DNA from: Methanovulcanius yangii
GTDB taxonomy: Archaea; Halobacteriota; Methanomicrobia; Methanomicrobiales; Methanomicrobiaceae
DNA length: 64,000 bases
Direction: 5' to 3'
Assembly: GCF_018687785.1 (NCBI RefSeq)
Contig: NZ_LTBL01000001.1
Span: 1,479,780 to 1,543,779 of the forward strand
Shown: in pieces, positions 51,715 through 60,815 of the stretch
Position numbering within the stretch: the stretch's first letter is position 1
Layout: every line of letters starts with the position of its first letter
The notes under the pieces: generated by a model
The model's database searches: none
What the model was told of the DNA's origin: nothing
Seen by the model: only the letters and a program-made list of their open reading frames with translations
Made by a program: the position numbers and the translations under genes

Positions 51715-53465
51715 CAGAGCGCCTCCCTGAGTTTCGCAAATTCAGCTTCCATCGCCTTGTTGATTGCAGCGATGTCGGCCTTGTAGTCCTGCGTGAACTT
51801 GATCTGCGGGAGATCGTTCTTGGCGGTGATGGTCACGATCTTTGCCGGCGTGACGCCTGCCTTCAGTGCGGCGTAGGCGAGGTCGGCGTAGAGCTTGATC
51901 GAGAGCATGATGTCGTACTGCTTCTCCATCGAACAGTAGGTATCGACGGGGTCGAACGCGTTCTGCTGGAGGAAGATCTCACGAAGCATACGGGCGACCT
52001 CGATGGTCACCTGCTCCTCGTCGGGCAGTGCGTCGGAACCGACGAGCTGCACGATCTCCTGGAGTTCGGCTTCCTTCTGGAGGACTTCCATTGCCCAGGT
52101 ACGCAGACCGTTCCACTCGGGGGAGACGTTCTCGTCGTACCACTTGGACAGGGTGTCCAGGTAGAGCGAGTACGAGTTGAGCCAGTTGATGGCCGGGAAG
52201 TGGCGGCGCTGCGAGAGCTTGGCGTCCAGTGCCCAGAAGCACTTGACGATACGCAGCGTGTTCTGCGTAACCGGCTCGGAGAAGTCACCACCGGGCGGGG
52301 AGACCGCACCGATAACGGTAACGGACCCCGAGTCGCCTGCGAGGGTATCGACACGGCCGGCACGCTCGTAGAACTCGGAGAGACGGGCTGCAAGATATGC
52401 AGGGTATCCCTCTTCACCGGGCATCTCTTCGAGACGCGAGGAGATTTCACGCATTGCCTCTGCCCAGCGGGACGTCGAGTCCGCCATCAGCGAGACGTCG
52501 TAGCCCATGTCACGGAAGTACTCGGCGATCGTAATACCGGTGTACACACTTGCCTCACGTGCCGCGACCGGCATGTTGGAGGTGTTTGCGATAAGAACGG
52601 TACGCTCCATGAGCGGCTTGCCGGACTTCGGGTCCTCGAGCTCGGGGAACTCGGTCAGAACCTCGGTCATCTCGTTGCCGCGCTCACCGCAGCCGATGTA
52701 GACCACGATCTGTGCATCGGACCACTTTGCAAGCGCCTGCTGGGTAACCGTCTTGCCACTGCCGAACGGACCCGGAATGGCTGCCGTTCCGCCCTTTGCC
52801 ACCGGGAAGAGACCGTCAAGGATACGCTGACCGGTGACGAGGGGGATGTCGGGGTTCTTCTTCTCGGTCACGGGCCGCGGAACACGGACCGGCCAGACCT
52901 GCATCATCTTCACGTCTTCACCGGAGTCGAGGGTACAGACGACCTCGTCGACGGTGAATGCGCCGGACTTGATCTCCTTGACCACGCCGCCCTTGAAGTT
53001 CGGGGGCACCATGATCTTGGTGACAATGTTCGTTTCCTGTACCTCACCTATGATGGCGCCGGGTGCCACCGCATCGCCTGCTTTGACGAGCGGCTTGAAG
53101 TCCCACTTCGTCTCGTGGGACAGCCCCGGTGCCGAGACACCACGCTCGATGAAGTTGCCCATCTTGTCGACGAGCACCTCGAGCGGGCGCTGGATACCAT
53201 CATAGATACTGGTGAGAAGGCCGGGACCGAGTTCGACAGCAAGGGAGAGGCCGGTGTTCGAGACGGGTTCGCCCGGTCTGATGCCGGAGGTGTTCTCGTA
53301 CACCTGGATGATGGTTTTCTCGCCCTCAATCCTGATGACCTCACCCATAAGCTGCTCGTCTCCGACCTGCACCACATCATACATGTGTGCATCGAGGCCG
53401 ACTGCTGTTACAACCGGACCGGAGATGCGCTTAAGTATTCCTTTAGATTCTCCTTTCACTTCCAC
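51714..53465 (-). CDS. atpA: A1A0 ATP synthase catalytic subunit A
   Basis: The 583 residues have the P-loop GPFGSGKT (232-239), the long non-homologous insert (about 110-200) that marks archaeal/vacuolar A subunits, [11 protein letters not shown] and [21 protein letters not shown]. It makes ATP from ADP and phosphate. The start is GTG 53465, within the end of the F gene (10-bp overlap). No intein is present. Confidence 0.98.
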   Translation of the reverse strand: MEVKGESKGILKRISGPVVTAVGLDAHMYDVVQVGDEQLMGEVIRIEGEKTIIQVYENTSGIRPGEPVSNTGLSLAVELGPGLLTSIYDGIQRPLEVLVDKMGNFIERGVSAPGLSHETKWDFKPLVKAGDAVAPGAIIGEVQETNIVTKIMVPPNFKGGVVKEIKSGAFTVDEVVCTLDSGEDVKMMQVWPVRVPRPVTEKKNPDIPLVTGQRILDGLFPVAKGGTAAIPGPFGSGKTVTQQALAKWSDAQIVVYIGCGERGNEMTEVLTEFPELEDPKSGKPLMERTVLIANTSNMPVAAREASVYTGITIAEYFRDMGYDVSLMADSTSRWAEAMREISSRLEEMPGEEGYPAYLAARLSEFYERAGRVDTLAGDSGSVTVIGAVSPPGGDFSEPVTQNTLRIVKCFWALDAKLSQRRHFPAINWLNSYSLYLDTLSKWYDENVSPEWNGLRTWAMEVLQKEAELQEIVQLVGSDALPDEEQVTIEVARMLREIFLQQNAFDPVDTYCSMEKQYDIMLSIKLYADLAYAALKAGVTPAKIVTITAKNDLPQIKFTQDYKADIAAINKAMEAEFAKLREAL

Positions 53466-53758
53466 AGATCAACACCCACTGCTCTTTTGATCTTCTCGCG
53501 CATCGAGACGCCGCCCTCTTCGCCGCCGATGGTGATGACCGTCGGCTGGACCGATTCTGAGAGCGTCGTTCTGATCCGCTCAGGGAGGCGTTCCATATCG
53601 CTTCCTTTTAACACAAGTATCCCGACAGAACTGTCGTCCAGGACCCCGGTGACCGCTTCTGCAAGTTTTTCGTCGGAATCCGCCGCGATGGTCATTTCGA
53701 CCCCCGCGAGCCGGAACCCGAGGATAAAGTCACTGTTTCCGATAACTGCTATCTCCAT
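53456..53758 (-). CDS. atpF: A1A0 ATP synthase subunit F
   Basis: The 100 residues [25 protein letters not shown], then [38 protein letters not shown] match the Rossmann-like F subunit of the central stalk, with a C-terminal helix. It couples ADP/ATP state to rotation. The reading frame overlaps subunit A by 10 bp and starts 2 bp before the end of C. Confidence 0.95.
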   Translation of the reverse strand: MEIAVIGNSDFILGFRLAGVEMTIAADSDEKLAEAVTGVLDDSSVGILVLKGSDMERLPERIRTTLSESVQPTVITIGGEEGGVSMREKIKRAVGVDLWK

Positions 53759-53759
53759 A

Positions 53760-54821
53760 TCACATCACCAGGTATCCCTGAATCTGCTCCCCGGAGAGAC
53801 CGGATTCCTTCCCGCGTGCGAGTGCCCGAAGGTTTGCCACCTCGTAGCGCTTGCGCTTGAGGTACACCATCGTCGAGCAGATCGAGAACGGGTAGCGTTT
53901 CGAGATTCTGTCCATCTGTTCGAGCATTACCTGCGTCAGGGCATTCTCCATCTCATGGAGGGCGAAGCCTTCGCCGCCCCGTTCCTCCAGCAGGTCTGCG
54001 ACCGGACCGGAGGGATAGTACTTCTTGACGCCGTCCATGATCTCCTCGATGCTCTCCGACCCCGCGAGGCGTGCCAGCTCATCGATCGAGAAGCTGCCGC
54101 CACCGATCATGAGATCCCGCACATCTTCGCGGACGCCGCCCTGGTAGAGGCGGATGACCGTCTTGATGTTGGTCAGGTCGATTTCGAGCTTGAGGTAGTC
54201 GCGGAACGGTTTGCCGCCTTTGACCCCCGAGGTCGTCTGTTTGAGCACGTATCGGTAAAATGCCTTATAGAGCTCATTTTCCATGTCGGCATAGCTTCCG
54301 GACTCCTGTGCCGCCGCGAACTCGCGTTCGAGCACCGGGTGGAGTTTCCATACCGCAAGGTTTTCGACGATACGCTCGGGAGAGTCCTCTGCGAGGAGGC
54401 GGTCCAGGGTCGCAACATCAAGGGTGCCTGCCGGGATGAGGATCTCCTTGATCTTTCCCGTCTTCACACCTTGGGATTTCCCCCTGAGGATTGTCAGGAC
54501 ATTGAAGATGTCCCAGTGACTGAGGTAGCTCCGGGTAAAGTTCTTCATCACTCCGGGGAGGATGCCGAGCACCCGCTGGTACTCGTTTGCAAGATTCCAC
54601 GAGAGGCCAACCTCAATGAGGTCGATACCCGAGAAGGCAGAGGCGAGTTCGTCGATCTCCGCCTTGTACTCCGTCTCCTCGATGAAACGGGTAATCTCGG
54701 GAAGGCTCATATTGAGGAGCCTCATGTAGTCCTCCCGGGCCAGGAGCTTTGATTTGCGCACACGCATGCGCGTGCTCGCGTAGATGTAAGGAGCCGGGCC
54801 GGTTGTACTCACCGATGTCAT
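53760..54821 (-). CDS. atpC: A1A0 ATP synthase subunit C
   Basis: The 353 residues are all helical: [32 protein letters not shown] at the start, and a triplicated fold with [21 protein letters not shown]. It is the funnel that links the rotor ring to the central stalk. Its end overlaps F by 3 bp (ATG before the TGA). Confidence 0.95.
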   Translation of the reverse strand: MTSVSTTGPAPYIYASTRMRVRKSKLLAREDYMRLLNMSLPEITRFIEETEYKAEIDELASAFSGIDLIEVGLSWNLANEYQRVLGILPGVMKNFTRSYLSHWDIFNVLTILRGKSQGVKTGKIKEILIPAGTLDVATLDRLLAEDSPERIVENLAVWKLHPVLEREFAAAQESGSYADMENELYKAFYRYVLKQTTSGVKGGKPFRDYLKLEIDLTNIKTVIRLYQGGVREDVRDLMIGGGSFSIDELARLAGSESIEEIMDGVKKYYPSGPVADLLEERGGEGFALHEMENALTQVMLEQMDRISKRYPFSICSTMVYLKRKRYEVANLRALARGKESGLSGEQIQGYLVM

Positions 54822-54836
54822 CTGACTCCCATCCCC

Positions 54837-55415
54837 CTACCCGAAGAGGACCTCGGATGCATCCTTCAGGCCGGTTTCCCAGACCTCGGCGATGAATGTC
54901 GGGTAACTGAAGTCGAGCTGCAGTGTCCCGTCACCGCTCTCAGCGATGATGCCGCCGGAGATATCCTTTGTTCCTGCCAGTGAGAACCCGGAGAGGGTCT
55001 TGAGGCTCGAGAGTGCATCCTCGAGAGCCGGGACGTCACGCTCGTTGCAGTAGAAGACGCCTTCGCCAAGCTCTTTTGCCGCGGCCTTGCACAGTTCGCG
55101 GACCGCCTTCTTGTGGAAGTCTGCCGGAAGCGCCGCGATGGCGGCGACGACCTCTGCATAGACCTCGTCGAGGACGGCCTTCTGTGCATTGAGGACTTCG
55201 CGCTTGACCGCAAGGTTTGCGGCGGCGACCTCCTGGTTGACGATATAGTCAGCCTGGCGGTTTGCCTCCTCCTCCGCTGCGGTCTTGATGGCGATGACGG
55301 TCTCCTGTGCCTCGGCAAGGATTACGTCTGCTTCGGCTTTGCCTTCGGCTTTGACAGCCTCTGCCTCTTTAATGCCCTTGTTCCTGATCTCACTGACTAC
55401 AGCATCCAGTGCCAT
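54837..55415 (-). CDS. atpE: A1A0 ATP synthase subunit E
   Basis: From ATG 55415 there are 192 residues. The N-terminal helix MALDAVVSEIRNKGIKEAEAVKAEGKAEADVILAEAQ pairs with subunit H to form the peripheral stalk; the C-terminal domain (about 100-192) binds the head. The longer frame to 55460 lies in the end of K and is not likely used. Confidence 0.95.
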   Translation of the reverse strand: MALDAVVSEIRNKGIKEAEAVKAEGKAEADVILAEAQETVIAIKTAAEEEANRQADYIVNQEVAAANLAVKREVLNAQKAVLDEVYAEVVAAIAALPADFHKKAVRELCKAAAKELGEGVFYCNERDVPALEDALSSLKTLSGFSLAGTKDISGGIIAESGDGTLQLDFSYPTFIAEVWETGLKDASEVLFG

Positions 55416-55425
55416 TGTCAGTTCC

Positions 55426-55674
55426 TCAGAATAAGAGCAGGAGTGCGACAACAAGACCAAAGATGACGACTGTCTCGGGAATCACAGTAAACAGCAGTGC
55501 GAGACCGAACATATCCTTGTTCTCTGCGGTTGCACCGACGGCGGCGCCACCGATACCGAGCTGTGCGAGACCGGTACCCATACCGGCGAGACCGACGGCA
55601 AGGCCGGCACCAATTGCTTTAAATCCGACTGCGGTTGCCTCTGCAACTTCAACTGTCATAACTTCTACTGCCAT
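55426..55674 (-). CDS. atpK: A1A0 ATP synthase subunit K (rotor ring proteolipid)
   Basis: The 82 residues give two helices: AVGFKAIGAGLAVGLAGMGTGLAQLGIGGAAVGA (about 15-48) and LALLFTVIPETVVIFGLVVALLLLF (about 58-82), with the ion-carrying glutamate E67 in IPETVVIFG. It lacks a clear sodium-type PxxxQ pattern in helix 1, so the ion (H+ or Na+) is open. It starts 3 bp after the end of I. Confidence 0.96.
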   Translation of the reverse strand: MAVEVMTVEVAEATAVGFKAIGAGLAVGLAGMGTGLAQLGIGGAAVGATAENKDMFGLALLFTVIPETVVIFGLVVALLLLF

Positions 55675-55677
55675 AAT

Positions 55678-57651
55678 CTAATCCTCCGTAAATTTTCGTT
55701 TTTTACCAAACGGCTGGTATTTTTTGCCTCCACCCTGGTAGAATTTGGTGAAGAATTCGACATAGTGTAAACGAATGGAATGTAATCCGCCACCCAGAAC
55801 ACCCAGAGCGGTGTTGAGCGTGTGGCCGAGCAGGAACACGAAGATTCCCACGATGATGAGCACGACACCGACGATCGACAGGCTTTCCAGCTGCGGGTCG
55901 ATGATGAGCTCGATTGCAATGTAGTTGGTCACCATCGCGATTGCAACAGACGAAAGACCGACCGCTGCAAGACGTGCATAGGAGAGCACGTGACTGATGA
56001 TGGTAGGGAGCTCCATGAGCTCGAGTGCATTCTCCTGGCCGACACCGATGACACCGACGACGATCAACAGTGCGCCGAGAATGCCAAAGACATTGAATCC
56101 TGCTGCAACCGGCGCAAGTCCGGACAGGTCCGGCATGAGCGGTATTGCAAACATTGACCAGAGAACGAAGAGAATACCCCACATCGTAAGAATCCATCCC
56201 GCCTGGCCGAAGACGACCTTGTTGCGGTGCTTGCCGGGGTGGTGCATCTTCATCGCGTTGTAGATGTGAAGCGAACGCCCGAGCGTGATGTGCAGGATTC
56301 CTATCCATGCGGTAAGGACGAGCATCAGGACTGCATCCGGCCCGTGGCCGCTTGCATGGCTGCCGATATTCAGGTGCCGGTTGATACCGATGGGGTCCCA
56401 CGGCAACGCGAATCCGAGGAATTCGCTGAATATCACACCAAAGATGATACTCGACACTGACGCGTTTCTCAGCACGTCAAGGAGTTGCTGACCTGCCTCT
56501 CCCTTGAGCATCTTTCGAAGATAGAAACTCAGGGCGAGAAGAATCAGACCGTATCCCACATCTCCGAGGATAAATCCAAAGAAGATGGGAAAGACGATTG
56601 CCACCAGTAGCGTGGGATCAAATTCCGTGTACTGGGGACGGGAATAAATGTCGATTAAGAGTTCTGTCGGCTTGGAGAAATCGGGGTTGTTGTACTGCAC
56701 CGGTACCGCATCCTCGACGGGATCGTACTCGATTTCGGTAATGTACACCTTTCCGTCGGTTGCCGACGTAATGTCAGAGATGAGCGCGTCTTTCTTGTCG
56801 ACGGGCACCCAGCCCTCTGCCACGAACGTCTCTTCAGTGGTGGCGAATCGAAGCGGTGCTTCCTTGCGCTCCACTTCTGCCGTGAGCAGCTCATCGCATG
56901 CCACCAGAAACGCTGCGTGTTTTTCTTTCTGAGCGGAAATCCGCCCTTTGACCCCCTCAATGTCAGTGTTGAGGCGGGAGATCTCCTGAGTATACCAGTC
57001 GATCCGCGACTGTGCCATACCCTCTTCATCGGGGATGGCAACGGCCTGGAATCCGGCATCGAGAAGCGAACGTTCAGCCTCCTCGGCGTTTTCCAGCGGG
57101 ACGACAGTGATCAGAAATTGTGTCTTGTCGACAGTGGTGTAGAACGTCTCGTTCGGGACGGCAATTCCGACATGGGCCGGAACGTACCCTGCAAGGACGA
57201 CGAAGTAGTCAAATCCCTTCAGGTCCGCAAGATTGCCCGGATAGCCGGTAAACGGCTTCAGCTCGGCAATCTTTGCCTCGTATTCCCGTACGGTGTTCTC
57301 AAGCGAGTTCTTCTCCTCGATGAGCGCCATTGCCTCCTTCTCGATCGCGGGAAGTTCTGACTCGATCTTGCGTGTCAGTTCCTTCGACCCCGACCGGACG
57401 GCGGTTTCGACCTCAGCTGCGGAGACACCGAAGGTGTTCTCAATGGAACGGATCCTGATGAGATCACTCGATACATCGCCTGCACCGGGAAGTGGCATGC
57501 CGATCTTGCACCCTTCATACCCTTCCTCATCTGATTCCACAAAATCTTCGATATGGAAGAGATTGTGGCGGTATAGCTCACGTACGATAGTGTCAAGCTG
57601 ATCTTTGGACGCTGCAATCAGCAGCCGGCTCATTGTCTGTGTTTTAAACAT
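55678..57651 (-). CDS. atpI: A1A0 ATP synthase subunit I (a-subunit)
   Basis: The 657 residues have an N-terminal cytoplasmic half (about 1-340) with coiled coils (ELPAIEKEAMALIEEKNSLENTVREYEAKIAEL) and a membrane half (about 345-650) with seven or eight helices, containing FIYLARLAAVGLSS-type SYARLAAVGLSSVAIAMVTNYI. It forms the ion half-channels and the collar of the stator. Its start overlaps subunit H by 8 bp. Confidence 0.97.
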   Translation of the reverse strand: MFKTQTMSRLLIAASKDQLDTIVRELYRHNLFHIEDFVESDEEGYEGCKIGMPLPGAGDVSSDLIRIRSIENTFGVSAAEVETAVRSGSKELTRKIESELPAIEKEAMALIEEKNSLENTVREYEAKIAELKPFTGYPGNLADLKGFDYFVVLAGYVPAHVGIAVPNETFYTTVDKTQFLITVVPLENAEEAERSLLDAGFQAVAIPDEEGMAQSRIDWYTQEISRLNTDIEGVKGRISAQKEKHAAFLVACDELLTAEVERKEAPLRFATTEETFVAEGWVPVDKKDALISDITSATDGKVYITEIEYDPVEDAVPVQYNNPDFSKPTELLIDIYSRPQYTEFDPTLLVAIVFPIFFGFILGDVGYGLILLALSFYLRKMLKGEAGQQLLDVLRNASVSSIIFGVIFSEFLGFALPWDPIGINRHLNIGSHASGHGPDAVLMLVLTAWIGILHITLGRSLHIYNAMKMHHPGKHRNKVVFGQAGWILTMWGILFVLWSMFAIPLMPDLSGLAPVAAGFNVFGILGALLIVVGVIGVGQENALELMELPTIISHVLSYARLAAVGLSSVAIAMVTNYIAIELIIDPQLESLSIVGVVLIIVGIFVFLLGHTLNTALGVLGGGLHSIRLHYVEFFTKFYQGGGKKYQPFGKKRKFTED

Positions 57652-57967
57652 TGAGCTTCACCTTGAACTGGTCAACGAGCAGTGCAACCGCTTTGTCAAG
57701 GTTTTTGTTTGATGCTGCTCTGACAGCTTCTGCCTGGCGTTTGCCCTCTTCACGGGTTTCGGCACTCTTCTGTGCCGCAATCGCCTCGGCATCCGCAATC
57801 CGCTTGGCTTTGTACTCTTTCGCACCTTCTGTTTCTTTGGCCACCATGTTCTCTGCTTCCACACGGGCGTCGGCAATCATCTTTGCCTTCGCATCGTATG
57901 CCGCGGCGATCATGGTACGCCGTTCTTCTTCAGTCTGTTTGATGCTCTTTAAGACCTCAGTCTTCAT
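57644..57967 (-). CDS. atpH: A1A0 ATP synthase subunit H
   Basis: From ATG 57967 there are 107 residues: MKTEVLKSIKQTEEERRTMIAAAYDAKAKMIADARVEAENMVAKETEGA, a long alanine-rich coiled coil forming the peripheral stalk with E. GGAGGA lies 4-5 bases before the ATG, which settles the start; the longer frame runs into the leader. It is the first gene of the operon. Confidence 0.94.
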   Translation of the reverse strand: MKTEVLKSIKQTEEERRTMIAAAYDAKAKMIADARVEAENMVAKETEGAKEYKAKRIADAEAIAAQKSAETREEGKRQAEAVRAASNKNLDKAVALLVDQFKVKLNV

Positions 57968-58130
57968 CCAGTCCTCCTTCTCACGGCAATACAATAACTC
58001 ATGAAGAGGATCGGTATTAACTCTTCTTATTTCCGGCACGGAGCGTAATATTTCGTCGGTTGCCGAAGGGGATGCGTGATCCGGATCGGCAGGGTAAACC
58101 AAATACAATATATCGGTATTTTTCCAAAAC
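57968..58130 (-). promoter_or_regulatory. Leader and promoter of the ATP synthase operon
   Basis: On the minus strand ACCGATATATTGTATTT (58103-58119) is a TATA-like element, predicting a start near 58085 and a leader of about 115 nt before atpH. Such a long leader is worth checking for structure; no known riboswitch is visible. Confidence 0.5.
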
Positions 58131-58342
58131 AGATACGATTTGCACGTATTTGACACTCAGGGAAATGACGCTTTTCCCCTGATTCTCCCCCGAATGCGAC
58201 ATATGCCGGACACCGTACCCGCTCTCCTGAAAAAGAAGCATTTCCAGTCCGGCAAAAAAGTATGCCTCCCGGCACCCGGCTGTGGCCGGAAACGGAAACG
58301 AACAACCGCTCCCGTTCCCGCATGCCGGGCGTCTGCCGCCGG

Positions 58343-58789
58343 TCACAGAGAGATGATCTGTGCGTGGCTGACAAGTCCCTCGACCGCAACCCCGTCCCCG
58401 GCCGACCGGAGGACGACGCCGTCGAACTCGGGCGAGGAGCAGATCACGTCCTGTTCGGGATGCGTCCCCCGTACGATGGTGCTGTGGGGGCGGATGACGG
58501 GGCCCGCCGAGACGACCATCCGCAGGCGTCGGGTGCCGGGATGATCCTTCGGGAGCACCACCAGCGGAGCATGGTAGGTCCGCACCAGTTCGAGAAGCAT
58601 CCGTGCCTGTTCGACGTCACCACCTTCGGGGGCGGAGACGACGATAAGATCCCCTTCCCGTACGCCCTGGAATACCTCGGCATCGGTGGTTTCGATGGGG
58701 AGGGCGAACCGTTCCATCGCCCGTCCGATCAGAAAAAAGGAGGAGGTCCCCCGTATGAGCAGGAGCCCGGATTCGAGGGGGATGTTCAT
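58343..58789 (-). CDS. Conserved hypothetical alpha/beta protein
   Basis: The 148 residues show alternating strands and helices: LLLIRGTSSFFLIGRAMERFALPIETTD, VREGDLIVVSAPEGGDVEQARMLLELVRTYHAPLVVLPKDHPGTRRLRMVVSAG, then IVRGTHPEQDVICSSPEFDGVVL. The type of the fold is not recognised; no catalytic motif stands out. Its ATG overlaps the zinc-ribbon stop as ATGA, so the two proteins are translationally coupled. Confidence 0.75.
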   Translation of the reverse strand: MNIPLESGLLLIRGTSSFFLIGRAMERFALPIETTDAEVFQGVREGDLIVVSAPEGGDVEQARMLLELVRTYHAPLVVLPKDHPGTRRLRMVVSAGPVIRPHSTIVRGTHPEQDVICSSPEFDGVVLRSAGDGVAVEGLVSHAQIISL

Positions 58790-58938
58790 ATCTCGGTTAC
58801 ATTCTCCGACTGGCAGGAGGGGCAGACGGGGTGCCGTCCGATCGCCTCGAAGACAGATCCGCAGTCGTTACATCGGTACTTCTTTCCCTTGACGCGTTCG
58901 TTGAGTTCAACATCCATTGGTCCGCCGACGGAACACAT
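58786..58938 (-). CDS. 50-residue zinc-ribbon protein
   Basis: This short gene reads MCSVGGPMDVELNERVKGKK, then YRCNDCGSVFEAIGRHPVCPSCQSENVTEI. The CxxC-x12-CxxC knuckle is a FmdB/rubredoxin-like zinc ribbon. GGTGAG lies 7 bases before the ATG. It is placed between an archaellin-like mini-protein upstream and the hypothetical gene it overlaps by 4 bp downstream. The cysteine spacing, ribosome site and coupling make it real. Confidence 0.82.
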   Translation of the reverse strand: MCSVGGPMDVELNERVKGKKYRCNDCGSVFEAIGRHPVCPSCQSENVTEI

Positions 58939-58944
58939 GGTTTC

Positions 58945-59163
58945 TCACCAAAGGGTGGTAGCACCTGAAGAGGTATAAATGAATGGCATCTGTCCCGGCA
59001 CACCCCCGGCGGTCTCCGAGGTGTCGTAACTCATCGAGAGGACGGCAAAGGAGAGAAACGATGCGACGACGACCCCCACGATGAGGAGGATTGCGGCCTC
59101 GATACCCGAGAGCCCTTCCTCCCGGTCAGACCTGCTTCGCCGTTCTCCCCACAGATTTCGCAT
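58945..59163 (-). CDS. Archaellin/type IV pilin-like N-terminal mini-protein
   Basis: From ATG 59163 (AGGTGAGGTGG upstream) there are 72 residues. A basic leader MRNLWGERRSRSDREEG precedes LSGIEAAILLIVGVVVASFLSFAVLSMSY, the class III signal/archaellin pattern (G-L/F-x-G-I/L-E-A-A-I-x-L-I). The glutamate at position +5 after the expected cleavage glycine is present. The protein ends soon after (PGQMPFIYTSSGATTLW), so there is no outer D2-like domain. It may be a minor pilin or a pseudopilin-type subunit. Confidence 0.78.
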   Translation of the reverse strand: MRNLWGERRSRSDREEGLSGIEAAILLIVGVVVASFLSFAVLSMSYDTSETAGGVPGQMPFIYTSSGATTLW

Positions 59164-59290
59164 CCGCCACCTCACCTCTGCCTGATGCATAGAGGTAGCG
59201 CCCGTCAGGCATTAAAACCGGGGGTCGCAAAAAAGGCCCCCGCCCCGGCATAAGGGATAACCGGCATCACACTCATACTAATGATGAACC

Positions 59291-60403
59291 ATGCAGCCCG
59301 ATGACTTTCTTTTGGAGCGTTACCTTGCACAGCACGAATTTTCCGCCCCCCATCTCCTCTGCACCTCCGACTGCGAGGCGATGACGGCAAGGGCCCTCCT
59401 CGCCCTCTGCTCCGTGTCGCCGGAGGAGTTCGGCGATGTCTGGCTCGGGTACACCGAGGCCCCGGGCAGCCTTCGCCTGCGCCGGGCGGTGGCCGCCCTC
59501 TACGAGACCGTCACCCCGGAGGACCTCCTCGTCTTCACCGGGGCGCAGGAGGGGATCTTCGCCTGCATGAACGTCCTCCTCCGGCCGGGCGACCACGTGA
59601 TCGTCCAGTTCCCCGCCTACCAGTCGCTCTACGCCGTCGCATGGGCCCTCGGATGCGACATCACGTTCTGGGAGATGTCGGATGCGACCGGGGAGTGGGT
59701 CGCCGATACGGAGGAGCTCGCATCGCTCGTCCGCCCGGAGACGAAGGCGATCATCATCAACTCCCCCCACAACCCGACCGGCCACCTCTTCACCACGGGG
59801 GAACTGGACGCCATCGTCGATATCGCCCGCAAAAGCAACCTCTGGCTCTTCTCGGACGAGGTCTATCGCGGCCTCGAACACGACCCGGCCGACCTCCTCC
59901 CCGCCGTCGCCGACTGTTACGACAAGGGCATCTCCCTCGGGGTGATGTCCAAGGCGTTCGGGCTTGCAGGCCTTCGGATCGGCTGGGTAGCCGCCCGCGA
60001 CCGGGACTTCCTCGCACGCCTCGCCGCCTTCAAGGACTACACGACGATCTGCAACAGCGCCCCCTCGGAGTTCCTCGCGACCGTCGCCCTCGAACACCGC
60101 GACCTCCTGCTGGCCCGCAACCGGGCGATCGTCCGGGAGAACCTCGCCCTCCTCGACGACTTCTTCGCCCGCCATGCGGACCTCTTCGCCTGGAGCCGCC
60201 CGAAGGCGTCCTCCACCGGCTTCGTCCGTCTCCGCGAGGGCGGTGCGGAGGCCTTCTGCCGCGAGGCGATCGAGGCGGCGGGCGTCCTCCTCCTCCCCTC
60301 GGCAGTCTACGAGTTCGGCGACGCCCACTTCCGGGTGGGCTACGGTAGGACGGACATGCCCGCAGCGCTTGCCCGCTTCGAGGCATTCCTGGACGAGCGA
60401 TAA
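59291..60403 (+). CDS. PLP-dependent class I/II aminotransferase
   Basis: The 370 residues have fold type I motifs: Y110 region FPAYQSLY, N161-P-T-G in SPHNPTGH, D189 in LFSDEVYRG, lysine K221 in MSKAFGLAGLRIGW and R229. The N-terminal LERYLAQHEFSAPHLLCTSDCE marks a subgroup near capreomycidine-synthase-like enzymes. The substrate is not determinable. It is a single gene followed by a strong terminator. Confidence 0.9.
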   Translation: MQPDDFLLERYLAQHEFSAPHLLCTSDCEAMTARALLALCSVSPEEFGDVWLGYTEAPGSLRLRRAVAALYETVTPEDLLVFTGAQEGIFACMNVLLRPGDHVIVQFPAYQSLYAVAWALGCDITFWEMSDATGEWVADTEELASLVRPETKAIIINSPHNPTGHLFTTGELDAIVDIARKSNLWLFSDEVYRGLEHDPADLLPAVADCYDKGISLGVMSKAFGLAGLRIGWVAARDRDFLARLAAFKDYTTICNSAPSEFLATVALEHRDLLLARNRAIVRENLALLDDFFARHADLFAWSRPKASSTGFVRLREGGAEAFCREAIEAAGVLLLPSAVYEFGDAHFRVGYGRTDMPAALARFEAFLDER

Positions 60404-60427
60404 GGGGATGGAAGAGCCGTCCGCCTG

Positions 60428-60458
60428 ACCGGACATACCCGTCCGGTGTCCTTTTTTT
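60428..60458 (+). terminator. Hairpin and T-run after the aminotransferase
   Basis: ACCGGAC-ataccc-GTCCGGT gives a perfect 7-bp stem (60428-60447), followed by GTCCTTTTTTT. Confidence 0.75.
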
Positions 60459-60556
60459 CCATCATCGACGGCGATCGCCATCCGAATCGCATGCAACGAC
60501 CCACGAGAGTGAATACGGGAAATACGCCGCCGGTGAGAGCGGGAAAAAAGTGGGGT

Positions 60557-60811
60557 TCAGATGGTGATCCCGAACGCATTCAGGATGACGAGGAGGACGA
60601 ATCCCGGCAGCCCGCCGAAGGCACAGACGAGGACGGAGCCGATGCTGAGCGGGATATCGCCCATCCCGAGGATATTGAAGAAGTTGAAGGCAAGCAGGAG
60701 CACTATGCCTATCACCGAGTTGATGAGGAGATTGGTGATGTTTTTGAGGAAGAACCAGATCACCACCGCGATGAGGATCGCGATGATGACGGTGATGATG
60801 GTGTCGATCAT
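60557..60811 (-). CDS. BofA-like membrane protein (pro-sigma-K inhibitor family)
   Basis: From ATG 60811 there are 84 residues: MIDTIITVIIAILIAVVIWFFLKNITNLLINSVIGIVLLLAFNFFNILGMGDIPLSIGSVLVCAFGGLPGFVLLVILNAFGITI. It has three helices and the N-x-x-G-x-x-L-L and L-G-x-x-G pattern seen in BofA-family proteins, which inhibit membrane proteases in bacteria; its archaeal role is unknown. It starts 4 bp after the tldE stop. Confidence 0.82.
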   Translation of the reverse strand: MIDTIITVIIAILIAVVIWFFLKNITNLLINSVIGIVLLLAFNFFNILGMGDIPLSIGSVLVCAFGGLPGFVLLVILNAFGITI

Positions 60812-60815
60812 GCTA

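Noticed and set aside
51696-54752. A 1,018-residue open frame on the plus strand across the ATP synthase genes
   Set aside because: It is antisense to atpA, atpF and atpC, has no domain and reflects high-GC codon usage.
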